A stretch of DNA of 64,000 nucleotides from contig WXYP01000002.1 of assembly GCA_009901575.1 (NCBI GenBank), positions 434,001-498,000 on the forward strand, in the 5' to 3' direction. This document shows positions 18,547-27,498 of the stretch, piece by piece. Position 1 is the stretch's first letter. Every line of letters starts with the position of its first letter. This DNA comes from Flavobacteriaceae bacterium R38. GTDB lineage: Bacteria; Bacteroidota; Bacteroidia; Flavobacteriales; Flavobacteriaceae. Position numbers and translations under genes: made by a program. The notes below the pieces were generated by a model. That model did not search any database. It saw only the letters and a program-made list of their open reading frames with translations, and had not been told where the DNA came from.

Positions 18547-19070
18547 TATAAATGATTTTATGTTAATTGAGATTCTAAAAATAAGCCGAATAATAAATTC
18601 TCTAATAAAAAAGCACTTCTCGATACTAAATTCTTCCAGAATTTCACTCGAAGTGACATGAGAACTTACAAACATTATTCACACTAAAAATACTGTTTTT
18701 TGCCTTTTCAATCCTCTTAATAAACAATCTTAACAAATAAACATTAATAGTTTAATTCTTCAACATTTAAAGTTGTATGAGTCCTCCGGTTAGATAAATG
18801 GATCTATCCATAAGTTTATGCATTTTGTCATCCTTGCGAAGGCAGGAAACCATATCCTTGTAGTTTTAGATTCCTGCGAAGGCAGGAATGACTTAGCATT
18901 ACCATAAATAAGTATTGAAATCAACAGTGTTTAAGCTGAATTCGTTTCACATAATTCTTAGATGTACAGTTCACTACATCATTTGTACAAATCAATACAT
19001 TTAACTTTCTACACCTAAGAAGACATTGCATATTTGCCTTGTAAATTAAAAAATCAAAAAACGAACAATT
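18547..19070. other. Non-coding stretch between divergent genes
   Basis: I find no credible gene here. It contains the leaders of the hydrolase (minus) and SDHY-repeat gene (plus) and a copy of a dispersed palindromic repeat (separate entry). A near-consensus -7 box CATATTTG occurs about 40 bases before the ATG at 19071, with a weak -33. Confidence 0.6.
18828..18892. repeat. Dispersed ATTCCTGC palindromic repeat, inverted pair
   Basis: ATTCCTGCGAAGGCAGGAAT followed by GAC (18870-18892) is a palindrome. A diverged copy in the other orientation (GTCATCC... at 18828-18848) lies just upstream. The same unit with a different centre occurs at 60231-60253. This is a short interspersed palindrome family of the genome. 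Confidence 0.75.
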
Positions 19071-20528
19071 ATGAATCAATTATCAAAAATTTTAATCCCG
19101 TTCTTAATCAAATCGGTTTTAATCCTCCTCCTGGTTATGCCATTAGGAGTTGAAGCTCAAAAAAAGAATACCTCATACTCTGTAAATACCAACAAAGGGA
19201 AAACTTCAATTACGGTAAGAAATGGACTGACTAAAAACTTTACTATTGAATTTGAAGGGGATATTACGTTGTCTAATGATGATAAAGATGTAGTTGCTAT
19301 TTCTGATGGAGGGTTCCTGGAGATTAAAAAATCTACCTTTGGGAGCAGACGCCGTATCCTTATTGAATCTGATGGAAGCGGAAGACTTATCAAAAAATAT
19401 TATATCGGAAGTTCTGATAAAGGCTTTGAACCTGAAGGGAAAAAATGGCTGGCAGAGATTCTTCCTGAAATTGTTAGGACAACTACTGTAGGAGCTAAAC
19501 AGCGAGTAGAACGTTTTTATAATAGAGGAGGGGCTAGTGCAGTACTACAAGAAGTAAGAGCTCTGGAAAGTGATTATGTACGATCTGCTTACCTGAAATT
19601 ATTACTTAAAAAGAATTTGAATACCAGCGAATTAACTTCAGTATTAGATCAGGCGAGTGTAATCAAATCTGATTTTTATTTAGCGCAATTGCTTAAAGAG
19701 GATCAGCAAAAATTCTTTGCTTCAAGTGATGTGACCTCAGCATACATAGAAGCTTCCAGCGCTATACGTTCTGATCATTACAAATCTGAAGTATTAAAAA
19801 CAGCTATTGACAATGCAAATCTATCTGATAATCAGATTAGCAAACTATTTAAAATTGCAAATAGTATTAACTCTGATCATTATAACGCCCAGGTACTTCA
19901 AAAAATAATAAAGGACCGAAAATTAAACAGCAATAACCTTAATTTATTAATTGAAACTTCAGATAGAATAAAATCAGATCATTACAGAGCTCAGGTATTA
20001 ACTAAAGCATTAGATGCTCCTAATTTGTCTGATACTAATTACAATACATTAATAGGTACATTAGACAACATACAATCAGATCATTATACATCACAGGTAG
20101 TAAGTAAATTGTTAAGCAAAGATCTTAATACTAACTCATTAGATCGTCTTCTAAAAATAGCCGGACAACATGTGCAATCAGATCATCATATGTCAGGTAT
20201 TTTGAAGAAGGTAGCCAAAGAACAAAATTTAGGTAGTGAAAATATGAGGGTATTTATGAGTGCATTAAAAAGTGTACAATCAGATCATTATGCTGCAGAA
20301 GTTATTAAAGATTTAGCTCGTAAAAACTTAAATGAAAGACAGTTGGTGCAAGTACTTGAAGGGACTTCAGAACATATACAATCAGATCATTATGCTGCTG
20401 AAGCATTAAGGGCATTAGCTCCTTCTGTCAAGAGATCCGGAAATGATGTAAAAGATGCATATAGAGCTGCCTGTAAAAGCATTTCGTCAGATACTTATTA
20501 TGGGAGAACTATAAAAGCAATTGAATAG
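19071..20528 (+). CDS. Secreted protein with tandem SDHY repeats
   Basis: A 485-residue protein with a signal peptide (LIKSVLILLLVMPLGVEAQ). Residues 35-130 are a small beta-rich region (SYSVNTNKGKTSITVRNG). From about residue 155 to the end it consists of tandem units of about 34-35 residues, each containing (I/V)xSDHY followed by a helix and an L-rich second helix (QVLQKIIKDRKLNSNNLNLL). I count about nine units; the first and last are degenerate (SDYV, SDFY, SDTY). The pattern suggests a helical-hairpin solenoid, in periplasm or outside the cell. I do not recognise a named domain. The serine hydrolase gene follows 72 bases downstream. Confidence 0.75.
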   Translation: MNQLSKILIPFLIKSVLILLLVMPLGVEAQKKNTSYSVNTNKGKTSITVRNGLTKNFTIEFEGDITLSNDDKDVVAISDGGFLEIKKSTFGSRRRILIESDGSGRLIKKYYIGSSDKGFEPEGKKWLAEILPEIVRTTTVGAKQRVERFYNRGGASAVLQEVRALESDYVRSAYLKLLLKKNLNTSELTSVLDQASVIKSDFYLAQLLKEDQQKFFASSDVTSAYIEASSAIRSDHYKSEVLKTAIDNANLSDNQISKLFKIANSINSDHYNAQVLQKIIKDRKLNSNNLNLLIETSDRIKSDHYRAQVLTKALDAPNLSDTNYNTLIGTLDNIQSDHYTSQVVSKLLSKDLNTNSLDRLLKIAGQHVQSDHHMSGILKKVAKEQNLGSENMRVFMSALKSVQSDHYAAEVIKDLARKNLNERQLVQVLEGTSEHIQSDHYAAEALRALAPSVKRSGNDVKDAYRAACKSISSDTYYGRTIKAIE

Positions 20529-20600
20529 AAAATATTATAATCATAAATGATGTAACCCAATTATTTTTTTAGCCGTCATACGGAGAAAATTATAACAATC

Positions 20601-22079
20601 ATGAAAGTATTATTTTTTAGAAGTTTACTAATGGTTTTAGTATTTACTTCAGCTAAGTCAATTGCGCAAGAGAGCAACGATCTTCTTAAAAAGAGAGTCG
20701 ACAATTATTTAAATGAAAATATTTCTAACGGACTGTCGGGAGCTGTTTTGATCGTAAGAAACGGAGAAATCCTGCTCTCTAAAGGATACGGATTTGCAAA
20801 TCGTGAAGATAACATCAAGAATACCCCTAAAACAGTATTTGATATCGGTTCTAATACCAAACAGTTTACTGCTGCTGCAATTCTAAAATTGGTAGAACAA
20901 GAGAAAATATCGCTTACCGACAATTTAGAGACGTTTTTTAAAAATGTTCCTGAGGATAAAAAGAAGATCACTATTCATCAGTTGTTATCGCATTCAGCAG
21001 GCATAAAAACCTATAGTGGAAGCGATTTTGATGTAATATCGTTAGATGATTTTTTAAAGTATGTTTTTACTTCAGAATTGCTTTTTTCGCCTGGTACAAA
21101 GTATAACTATTCTAATGTAGGTTATAGTGTTCTGGCAATTATTATTGAGCAGGTATCCGGACAGGAATACGAAGATTTTATATCTCAATACCTTTTTAAA
21201 CCGGCTGGGATGCAGCAAACAGGTTATTTATTGCCAAAATGGAAAGATAAGTTGGTTGCACAAGGACATAAATACACTATTGAAAATATTGGTACTATGA
21301 TCGATCGATACAAAGAACAAAATGGTCCTACCTGGCATTTAAAAGGAAATGGAGGAATTCACTCTACTTCAGAAGATCTTTATAAATGGTATCTCGCATT
21401 AAAAAACAATATCGTATTACCGGAACATTTGAAAGAAAAGTTATTTACGCCCCATATTTCCCAGGGAAGAGAAGGTAATTCTTCTTATGGATATGGTTGG
21501 GTGGTTACAGAAACTTCGAGGCAAACCAAAGTTGTTCTCCACAATGGAGCAAATCCGTTTTTCTTTTCAGAAATGATATGGTTTACAGAAGATGATGTAT
21601 TTATTGTATACTCTACAAATTCGAGAAGTGACGAATCAGAAGGTGTTGCGAGAGTAGTACAACGAATGGTATTTGATCAAAATTACCAGCCGGAACCTAT
21701 GGTAAAATCTCAATACTCTTACATATTAGAGTTTGTTGAGTCTAATAATCTAAACAATATAAGTAAGTTGACTACCTCTTTTAAAGGTAAATACGGATTT
21801 GAGTTAGGCGATAAAAGTGTTCTTAACAGGGTAGGGTACTTTTTAATACATCAAGATGAAAAAAATGAATGGGCTATTCCGCTTTTAAAGCTTAATATAG
21901 ACTTGTTTCCCGGCGATGGTAACTTATGGGATACTCTTGGGGAAGCTTATATTGCTACAGATCAAAAACTTCGGGCTATTGATAGTTTTGAAAAAGCTTT
22001 GGAACTACAGCCGGAATCAAACTGTTATTGGTGTGATAACGCTACTGATAAATTAAAAAAGTTAAAAACCACAGAATAA
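20601..22079 (+). CDS. Class C beta-lactamase-family serine hydrolase with TPR tail
   Basis: A 492-residue exported protein (signal peptide MKVLFFRSLLMVLVFTSAKS). The serine hydrolase domain spans about residues 28-370. The nucleophile motif is S84-x-x-K87 (FDIGSNTKQFTAAAI), the second motif Y170-S-N172 (YNYSNVGYS), and HNGANPFF probably replaces the KTG/HxG motif. The C-terminal 90 residues (GDGNLWDTLGEAYIATDQKL, FEKALELQPES) are one or two TPR units. Such proteins are usually D-aminopeptidase or esterase relatives and only rarely true beta-lactamases. It precedes the LytS gene by 55 bases, so the hydrolase may be in the same transcript as the LytS/LytR sensor system. Confidence 0.88.
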   Translation: MKVLFFRSLLMVLVFTSAKSIAQESNDLLKKRVDNYLNENISNGLSGAVLIVRNGEILLSKGYGFANREDNIKNTPKTVFDIGSNTKQFTAAAILKLVEQEKISLTDNLETFFKNVPEDKKKITIHQLLSHSAGIKTYSGSDFDVISLDDFLKYVFTSELLFSPGTKYNYSNVGYSVLAIIIEQVSGQEYEDFISQYLFKPAGMQQTGYLLPKWKDKLVAQGHKYTIENIGTMIDRYKEQNGPTWHLKGNGGIHSTSEDLYKWYLALKNNIVLPEHLKEKLFTPHISQGREGNSSYGYGWVVTETSRQTKVVLHNGANPFFFSEMIWFTEDDVFIVYSTNSRSDESEGVARVVQRMVFDQNYQPEPMVKSQYSYILEFVESNNLNNISKLTTSFKGKYGFELGDKSVLNRVGYFLIHQDEKNEWAIPLLKLNIDLFPGDGNLWDTLGEAYIATDQKLRAIDSFEKALELQPESNCYWCDNATDKLKKLKTTE

Positions 22080-22091
22080 ACAACCAAAAGT

Positions 22092-22139
22092 TTCATCCTG
22101 TCATTTTTTATATTTTAATGATTATTTTGGCAGGATGAA
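22092..22139 (+). promoter_or_regulatory. Hairpin covering the start codon of the LytS gene
   Basis: TTCATCCTGTC (22092-22102) can pair with GGCAGGATGAA (22129-22139), 11 pairs including one G-U, around a T-rich loop of 26 bases. The 3' arm contains the ATG at 22135. In the transcript the hairpin could mask the start codon of the kinase or limit read-through from the hydrolase gene. Confidence 0.5.
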
Positions 22140-23166
22140 GCTTTACCAATTTTTAGATCAACCTAAAGTGAGAAAACATCTAACCATTATTTTCACAGGA
22201 TTCCTTTTAGGGTTTCTAATCTATCTTTTTCTTGTATATACTGAAGACAGAAATACACTTGCACTTGTTTTATCAGGATTTATTGGTGTAGTTGTTGCAT
22301 ATTTAGCTACTGTATTTTCCAAATGGTTAAATAAACTTATCTCCTGGAAAGCACATACAGGTTTACGCTTATTAACGGGTACTTTTTCTGTTACCATTAT
22401 TGCTTTTTTAATATGGCTTCTGGGCATTTACGGATTAACATTTCTAACCCATAAGAGTGACAATTTTTGGGAAGATTATTGGGAACACCTTCTTAAGTTG
22501 GTCATCTTGTTATTCTCTATATCGTTGATTTACAATATCATTTATTTTGCAATTTATTCTTATTATCAATATGTAAAAGGGCAATTACAATCAGTACAGC
22601 TGGAACGTAAACAAACGGCATTACAACTAGAAGCCTTAAAATCACAATTGAGTCCGCATTTTCTTTTTAACAGTATCAATACTGTATCTTCTCTTTTGTT
22701 TAAAGATGTAACTAAAGCAGCACTTTTTATCAGGAAACTGGCGTACTCTTATCAGTATACATTAAACAATTATGAAAATCAGCTTGTTACAGTAGAAGAA
22801 GAGCTCACCTTTGTAAACTCGTATGTGTTTTTAGTAAAAACCCGATTCGGAAATCATTTATCATTTGATGCTGAATTACCAGAAGATGTTTTAACTACAA
22901 AAATTCCGCCTTTAACACTTCAGATATTGGTTGAAAATGCAGTAAAGCACAATCAAATGTCGGAATCTCAAAAACTAAATATAAAGATTGCTACTGAAAA
23001 AGATCAGATTAGTATATCAAACAATAAAACTATTGTTCCAAACCGGGTAGAATCGTTTAAAATAGGATTAAATAATATTACTTCCAGGTATCGATTACTA
23101 GTCAACAAAAAAATAGAGATTATAAATGACGATCAATTTATTGTTCGTTTACCATATATAAGATGA
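22135..23166 (+). CDS. LytS-type sensor histidine kinase
   Basis: A 343-residue kinase. Residues 18-145 hold four hydrophobic helices with short loops, so it senses within or at the membrane. His_kinase domain motif LSPHFLFNSINTVSSLL follows, with phospho-acceptor H175. The ATPase N-box is QILVENAVKHNQM (about 265-277). The G-box region is short (IGLNNITSRYRLL). It belongs to the LytS/YehU class that pairs with LytTR regulators. The stop overlaps the next start by 4 bases (ATGA). Confidence 0.92.
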   Translation: MKLYQFLDQPKVRKHLTIIFTGFLLGFLIYLFLVYTEDRNTLALVLSGFIGVVVAYLATVFSKWLNKLISWKAHTGLRLLTGTFSVTIIAFLIWLLGIYGLTFLTHKSDNFWEDYWEHLLKLVILLFSISLIYNIIYFAIYSYYQYVKGQLQSVQLERKQTALQLEALKSQLSPHFLFNSINTVSSLLFKDVTKAALFIRKLAYSYQYTLNNYENQLVTVEEELTFVNSYVFLVKTRFGNHLSFDAELPEDVLTTKIPPLTLQILVENAVKHNQMSESQKLNIKIATEKDQISISNNKTIVPNRVESFKIGLNNITSRYRLLVNKKIEIINDDQFIVRLPYIR

Positions 23167-24197
23167 ATAAATTATTTATACATCATCCTTTATTCAGAAT
23201 TATTAGTCCGCTATGCAGCGGAGTATTAATCTATTTGCTCATTCTTTTGATTAATAATAATGTAAGTCAGTTAAAAGAAACGTTTTTCGGGCAAGAGCTT
23301 TATGTGTGTATAGGATTAGCATATCTTATACAGGAATATTCACGCTTGTCATTATTCTTTTTTAAGCGGATAAATAATTCTATTCCTTTTTGGGTTAAAA
23401 TAATGCTTCAGGTTATCTTTTCTGCAATTGTTTGTATTGTTATAGTTACTACAGTAATGTATACCTATTATGAACTGGCGCTAGGGTTTACTCCCAATTT
23501 TTCAGACCTTACGGTTTTTAACAGTATCTTTTCTGTATTTACTTTAATATACTTGATACTGTATTTAAGCCATCATTTTCTACATAAAATCAATACTGAA
23601 AAAATAGAGCAAGAATTGATAGCTAAAGAAGCTATAGAACAAGATTTCTTTCAGTTTAAAAAAGGAATAAATCCGGAGTTACTCTTTGAAAGCCTGGAAT
23701 CGCTTTTGGTGCTGATGAAAAAAGATGTAGAAAAAGCAGAAGCACTAATAGATCATTTTTCTTCCGTATATCGATATATCCTTTCAAAGAAGACCAGAGA
23801 ATTGGTCATTTTTAATGAAGAAATAAAGATATTACATGAGTTTTTGTTGCTATTTGAAAAATTACCGTACAGAACTATACAATTAACTGGAAATACAGCT
23901 ATAAACACATTGGTAGTACCAGGATCTATTATAGCCATTATAGAAGAAATTATAAGAAGTACTATTGCGTCTTCAGAAGTAACACTAACTATAATGATAG
24001 AGGAAGAAGAAGATTTTTTCCTTATAAAATATCAACCCGAAGAAAAACTCATCAATACCTTAGATGTACTAAAGATTAACGATATTAAAAAAGCCTATAG
24101 TATCTATACCATACAAGATGTTTTGGTAATTCAAGATACTAATTATAAAACGATTAAAATACCAAAACTGAGCCTGAATGAAAGTAGCCATCATTGA
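23163..24197 (+). CDS. Degenerate LytS-like kinase (likely pseudokinase)
   Basis: A 344-residue protein of the same layout as the upstream kinase: about four membrane helices (residues 10-140), then a region that aligns with the His_kinase domain. The key residues are gone. The position of the phospho-acceptor reads INPELLFESLESL (E172 in place of His), and the N-box position reads IIAIIEEIIRSTIASSE, with no ENAVKH. No glycine-rich ATP lid is visible. It overlaps both neighbours (4 bases upstream, 20 downstream) and is therefore translated with the functional kinase and regulator. I infer a structural or inhibitory partner that forms a heterodimer with the LytS gene product. Confidence 0.75.
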   Translation: MNKLFIHHPLFRIISPLCSGVLIYLLILLINNNVSQLKETFFGQELYVCIGLAYLIQEYSRLSLFFFKRINNSIPFWVKIMLQVIFSAIVCIVIVTTVMYTYYELALGFTPNFSDLTVFNSIFSVFTLIYLILYLSHHFLHKINTEKIEQELIAKEAIEQDFFQFKKGINPELLFESLESLLVLMKKDVEKAEALIDHFSSVYRYILSKKTRELVIFNEEIKILHEFLLLFEKLPYRTIQLTGNTAINTLVVPGSIIAIIEEIIRSTIASSEVTLTIMIEEEEDFFLIKYQPEEKLINTLDVLKINDIKKAYSIYTIQDVLVIQDTNYKTIKIPKLSLNESSHH

Positions 24198-24942
24198 AGA
24201 TGAATTATTAGCAATAGAAAAACTGACACGTTATTTACTTAAATATGATGACCAGATTGAAGTGATTCATACCATGGAATCTATACAAAATGCTGTACAA
24301 TGGATTGAAAGTCATCAACAGGAAGTCGATTTGTTCTTTATGGATATTCAGTTAACAGACGGACTCAGTTTTGAAATTTTTGATAAAGTCAAAATAGTCA
24401 AACCTGTTATTTTTACTACTGCTTTTGATGAGTTTGCCATTGATGCTTTTAAAATGAATGGAATTGATTATTTGTTAAAGCCGGTTACGTTTACTGATTT
24501 ATCGGGGGCTATGAAAAAATTATCAGCTTTAAAAGCTATGTTCTCTACAGGAAATGACCTAAGCACTGTAATTAAGAAAATAGCTGAAAAACCACACAAA
24601 AACCGATTCCTTGTACGATTGGGGAATCATTTAAATTCAGTAAAAACAGAAGATATCTGTTTTTTTAATGCTGATGGGAGGGATGCTTATCTGGTTACCA
24701 ATACAGGAAAAAAATACCTGATCGAATACAAACTGGAAGCCCTGGAAGAGCTTTTGGATGTACAATACTTTTTTAGAATAAACAGGGGTTTCATTATCAA
24801 TATCAATGCTATTAAGGATGTTTTGGTGTATTCAAACCGACGACTAAAATTGATACTCAATGTCAATTATGATAAAGAGATGATTGTAAGCAGAGAAAAA
24901 GTACAGAGTTTTAAACTTTGGTTTGAAGGAATAAGAAACTAA
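24178..24942 (+). CDS. LytTR-type response regulator
   Basis: A 254-residue regulator. The receiver domain (1-120) has acidic residues in AIIEDELLAIEKL, phospho-acceptor D56 in LFFMDIQLTDG, and Lys in YLLKPVTFTDL. A LytTR DNA-binding domain covers about residues 140-250 (RLGNHLNSVKTEDICFFNAD; FFRINRGFIININAIKDVLV). It should activate or repress promoters in response to the two upstream membrane proteins. It overlaps the end of the degenerate kinase by 20 bases. Its targets are not evident, but the serine hydrolase upstream is a candidate. Confidence 0.92.
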   Translation: MKVAIIEDELLAIEKLTRYLLKYDDQIEVIHTMESIQNAVQWIESHQQEVDLFFMDIQLTDGLSFEIFDKVKIVKPVIFTTAFDEFAIDAFKMNGIDYLLKPVTFTDLSGAMKKLSALKAMFSTGNDLSTVIKKIAEKPHKNRFLVRLGNHLNSVKTEDICFFNADGRDAYLVTNTGKKYLIEYKLEALEELLDVQYFFRINRGFIININAIKDVLVYSNRRLKLILNVNYDKEMIVSREKVQSFKLWFEGIRN

Positions 24943-24953
24943 ATGACTTTATT

Positions 24954-26156
24954 CTAATTGAGATCGGTTTTTATTTTAGACTTATTCAATACAAAAAGAG
25001 TAATGAGTGATATTCCTGAACAAATTAAAAATCCGGCAAAAATAGGGAAGGAGGAGCTGGTTATAAACCTACCGATATACGTACTTATAGCGACAGCCAT
25101 TAGTGTTGATATTAGCCCTGTAATAGCGGCTCCTATTCCTGCAATATGACCTACAGGTTCCATAGCCAGGGCACGTAGATTTCCAAATAAAAACCCGATA
25201 GCAAAAAATTGTAATGCAAAAAAAGTAATGAGAATCTCTACTGATGGGTTTTCTTTAAAAAGAATTACATAAATAAGTGAAGAAATAAAATAGCTTATAA
25301 GTGCTATAGTTACTAATTTCTTCATTCCAAACTTAATCACCAGGCTACCATTTGAAAAAATAGCAGCTCCCAGAGCGATAGCCAGTCCGGCAAAAATATA
25401 AGGAAACTCATTTTTTAATTGGTATTGTTCCTGGAAAATCTGTTGCGAACTACTTAAATACACTAAAAATGAACCTACAATTAGGCCAGAAATAAAAGTA
25501 TACCCCATAGTAGTTCTATGTTTGAAAATTTCAGCAAACCCATTAATAATTACTTTACGGGAAAAAGGTTTCCTATTAGTATCAGAGAGTGTCTCAGGTT
25601 GACGTTTCCAGAACCAAATCCAGACAATTATACCTATAATCATCTGTATGTAGAAAATCCCCTGCCAGTTATAATGATCTAGAGTTAACTTCCCAAGTGC
25701 AGGAGCTATAACAGGGATAAGGAGGAAAACTACAGTAACAAATGACATGATACGCGCCATATAATCACCACTAAACTTATCTCTTATGATAGCAATAGCT
25801 ATAGTACGCGGAGCAGAGAGACCTATGCCTTGCAATATCCTACCAATAATCATGACTTCAAGGCTTTTAGCATATACACAAATAAAACTGGTAATAGTAA
25901 AAATGACAAAGCCCAGGTAAACCATGGGTTTTCTTCCAAGGCTATCCGAAATAGGACCAAAGAGCATAGGGCCGACACCCAACCCAAGAAAGAACATTGT
26001 GATTAATAATTGATTATCAGTATTACGGGTTGTACCAATAGATAACCCGATAATATCTAAAGCTGGTAATAAGGCATCCAAAGCTAATGCAACAATAGAC
26101 ATCAGAGATGCCATTAAGGCTATAAATTCAAATTGAGACTGCTTTGTTTTTTGCAT
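24954..26156 (-). CDS. Bcr/CflA-family MFS drug exporter
   Basis: A 400-residue major facilitator with twelve membrane helices. The motif LGVGPMLFGPISDSLGRKPM between helices 2 and 3 is the MFS motif A, and ALDALLPALDIIG in helix 1 with LQGIGLSAPRTIAIAIIRD fits the Bcr/CflA drug:H+ antiporters. I choose ATG 26156 (MQKTKQSQFEF); an ATG five codons earlier is possible. It ends 11 bases from the convergent regulator gene. The substrate is not predictable. Confidence 0.87.
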   Translation of the reverse strand: MQKTKQSQFEFIALMASLMSIVALALDALLPALDIIGLSIGTTRNTDNQLLITMFFLGLGVGPMLFGPISDSLGRKPMVYLGFVIFTITSFICVYAKSLEVMIIGRILQGIGLSAPRTIAIAIIRDKFSGDYMARIMSFVTVVFLLIPVIAPALGKLTLDHYNWQGIFYIQMIIGIIVWIWFWKRQPETLSDTNRKPFSRKVIINGFAEIFKHRTTMGYTFISGLIVGSFLVYLSSSQQIFQEQYQLKNEFPYIFAGLAIALGAAIFSNGSLVIKFGMKKLVTIALISYFISSLIYVILFKENPSVEILITFFALQFFAIGFLFGNLRALAMEPVGHIAGIGAAITGLISTLMAVAISTYIGRFITSSSFPIFAGFLICSGISLITLFVLNKSKIKTDLN

Positions 26157-26261
26157 CTGGCAAAAATACATTATTTATTCATCTGTAATTTTATGTTTTC
26201 TTTAAATAAATCTTACTTTTTGTATTGTAAATTAGAGGAAACAAACCAATAAATATCTCAT

Positions 26262-26663
26262 ATGAAAGCAATTATTCTAGGTGTTTTTATGCTTTTTATC
26301 ACCAATCCGGCTAAAACTGACAAAGAAGCTATTACTACAACGCTTAATTATTATATGAACGGATCTATGAACAGGGATTTTAATACCCTTAAAAAAGCTT
26401 TTCATGAAGATGCGATAATGACTATCTTAAGAGAGGGTAAATTACAACAAGTAAATGCCCGGGAGTTCTTTTCCAAAATGAAACCCGGAGAACCGCTAAA
26501 AAGAACGAATACTATAGTTAGTATTGATGTTGCTGTGGATACAGCTATTGCAAGACTAAAAATTGAAGATGATACCAAAATATTTCATGATTTCATGACT
26601 TTACAGAAAATGAACGGACGTTGGTATATTGTTAATAAAAGTTTTCACAGGGAACAGAAATAG
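26262..26663 (+). CDS. NTF2-like (lumazine-binding-like) protein
   Basis: A 133-residue protein with a short N-terminal hydrophobic stretch (MKAIILGVFMLFITNP) that may be a signal peptide. A single NTF2-like domain follows: TLNYYMNGSMNRDFNTLKKA, FHEDAIMTIL, KMNGRWYIVNKSFH. This matches the nuclear transport factor 2 / Lumazine_bd_2 group, common exported or cytoplasmic small proteins with unknown ligands. It stands alone. Confidence 0.78.
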   Translation: MKAIILGVFMLFITNPAKTDKEAITTTLNYYMNGSMNRDFNTLKKAFHEDAIMTILREGKLQQVNAREFFSKMKPGEPLKRTNTIVSIDVAVDTAIARLKIEDDTKIFHDFMTLQKMNGRWYIVNKSFHREQK

Positions 26664-26816
26664 CAGAATTATTTAATGTAATTAACTTCTAACAAACTGT
26701 TAAACATTTTCTTAAAATCAATTTTATTAAACCGCAAAAGAAATTTTTACGTAACTTTAAGTAGTACCAATTTTGGTATAAGAATTGATTTATATTCATT
26801 ATAAAATGTTGTAGTT

Positions 26817-27377
26817 ATGAGAGTTTTTTTGTTGTTTTTTAGTATTGTATTGATGAGTTGTAGCAGTTCCAGGCAAAGTGTCGATGCTACACAGAGTGGA
26901 AATTTAGATGATTTGATTGCCAAGAAAGAATTTAGGATAGATGCAACACAGGCTTTTCCAATAGTTACAACAAGTTCTAATGCTGTTATTAGTGCCTTAA
27001 CATTACCAAATGGGAGTAATGCGGGTAATATTCGGCTTGTTGGGCAAACAGCATATATTAAGATGGAAAATGATATCATTGAAGGGCATTTACCTTATTA
27101 TGGAGAACGTCGATTAGTAACTTCAACATTTAATAACAGTAATAATGGTATTCGTTTTAAAGGAACTCCTGAAAAATTAACTATAACTAAGAAAACTAAG
27201 AATCGTTATAAAATTAATTTCAATATAGGTTCTGATCTTGATACAGAAACATTTCAAGTCTCTATGACGTTATTTCCTAATAATAACTGTAGTATATCCA
27301 TAAATAGTACACATCGAACCTCTATTAGTTATAGCGGCGTTATATCTGAAGATAAAGAAGAAGAAGTACTCAAATAA
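26817..27377 (+). CDS. DUF4251 lipoprotein
   Basis: A 186-residue lipoprotein. The signal MRVFLLFFSIVLMSC has the lipobox cysteine at 15. The mature domain (FRIDATQAFPIVTTSSNAVI, NIRLVGQTAYIKMENDIIEG, LPYYGERR) is the DUF4251 pattern found in Bacteroidota, an all-beta fold exposed in the periplasm or at the outer membrane. The function is unknown. Confidence 0.85.
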   Translation: MRVFLLFFSIVLMSCSSSRQSVDATQSGNLDDLIAKKEFRIDATQAFPIVTTSSNAVISALTLPNGSNAGNIRLVGQTAYIKMENDIIEGHLPYYGERRLVTSTFNNSNNGIRFKGTPEKLTITKKTKNRYKINFNIGSDLDTETFQVSMTLFPNNNCSISINSTHRTSISYSGVISEDKEEEVLK

Positions 27378-27420
27378 TACTTTATATTCTCTAAAAAAAG
27401 AGACATATAAAAAACGATAT

Positions 27421-27478
27421 CATTCCTTATCTGTAAAAATCTATTGACGTATTTCTAGATTTTTGCTGGTAAGGAATG
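27421..27478. other. Long interrupted hairpin between convergent genes
   Basis: CATTCCTTA (27421-27429) pairs with TAAGGAATG (27470-27478), and inside it AAAAATCTA pairs with TAGATTTTT, separated from the outer arm by a small 5-base internal bulge. The position between the DUF4251 gene (plus) and the CoA-transferase gene (minus) suggests a bidirectional terminator, but there is no clean T-run. Confidence 0.5.
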
Positions 27479-27498
27479 ACATGGTATAATTGATTAAT

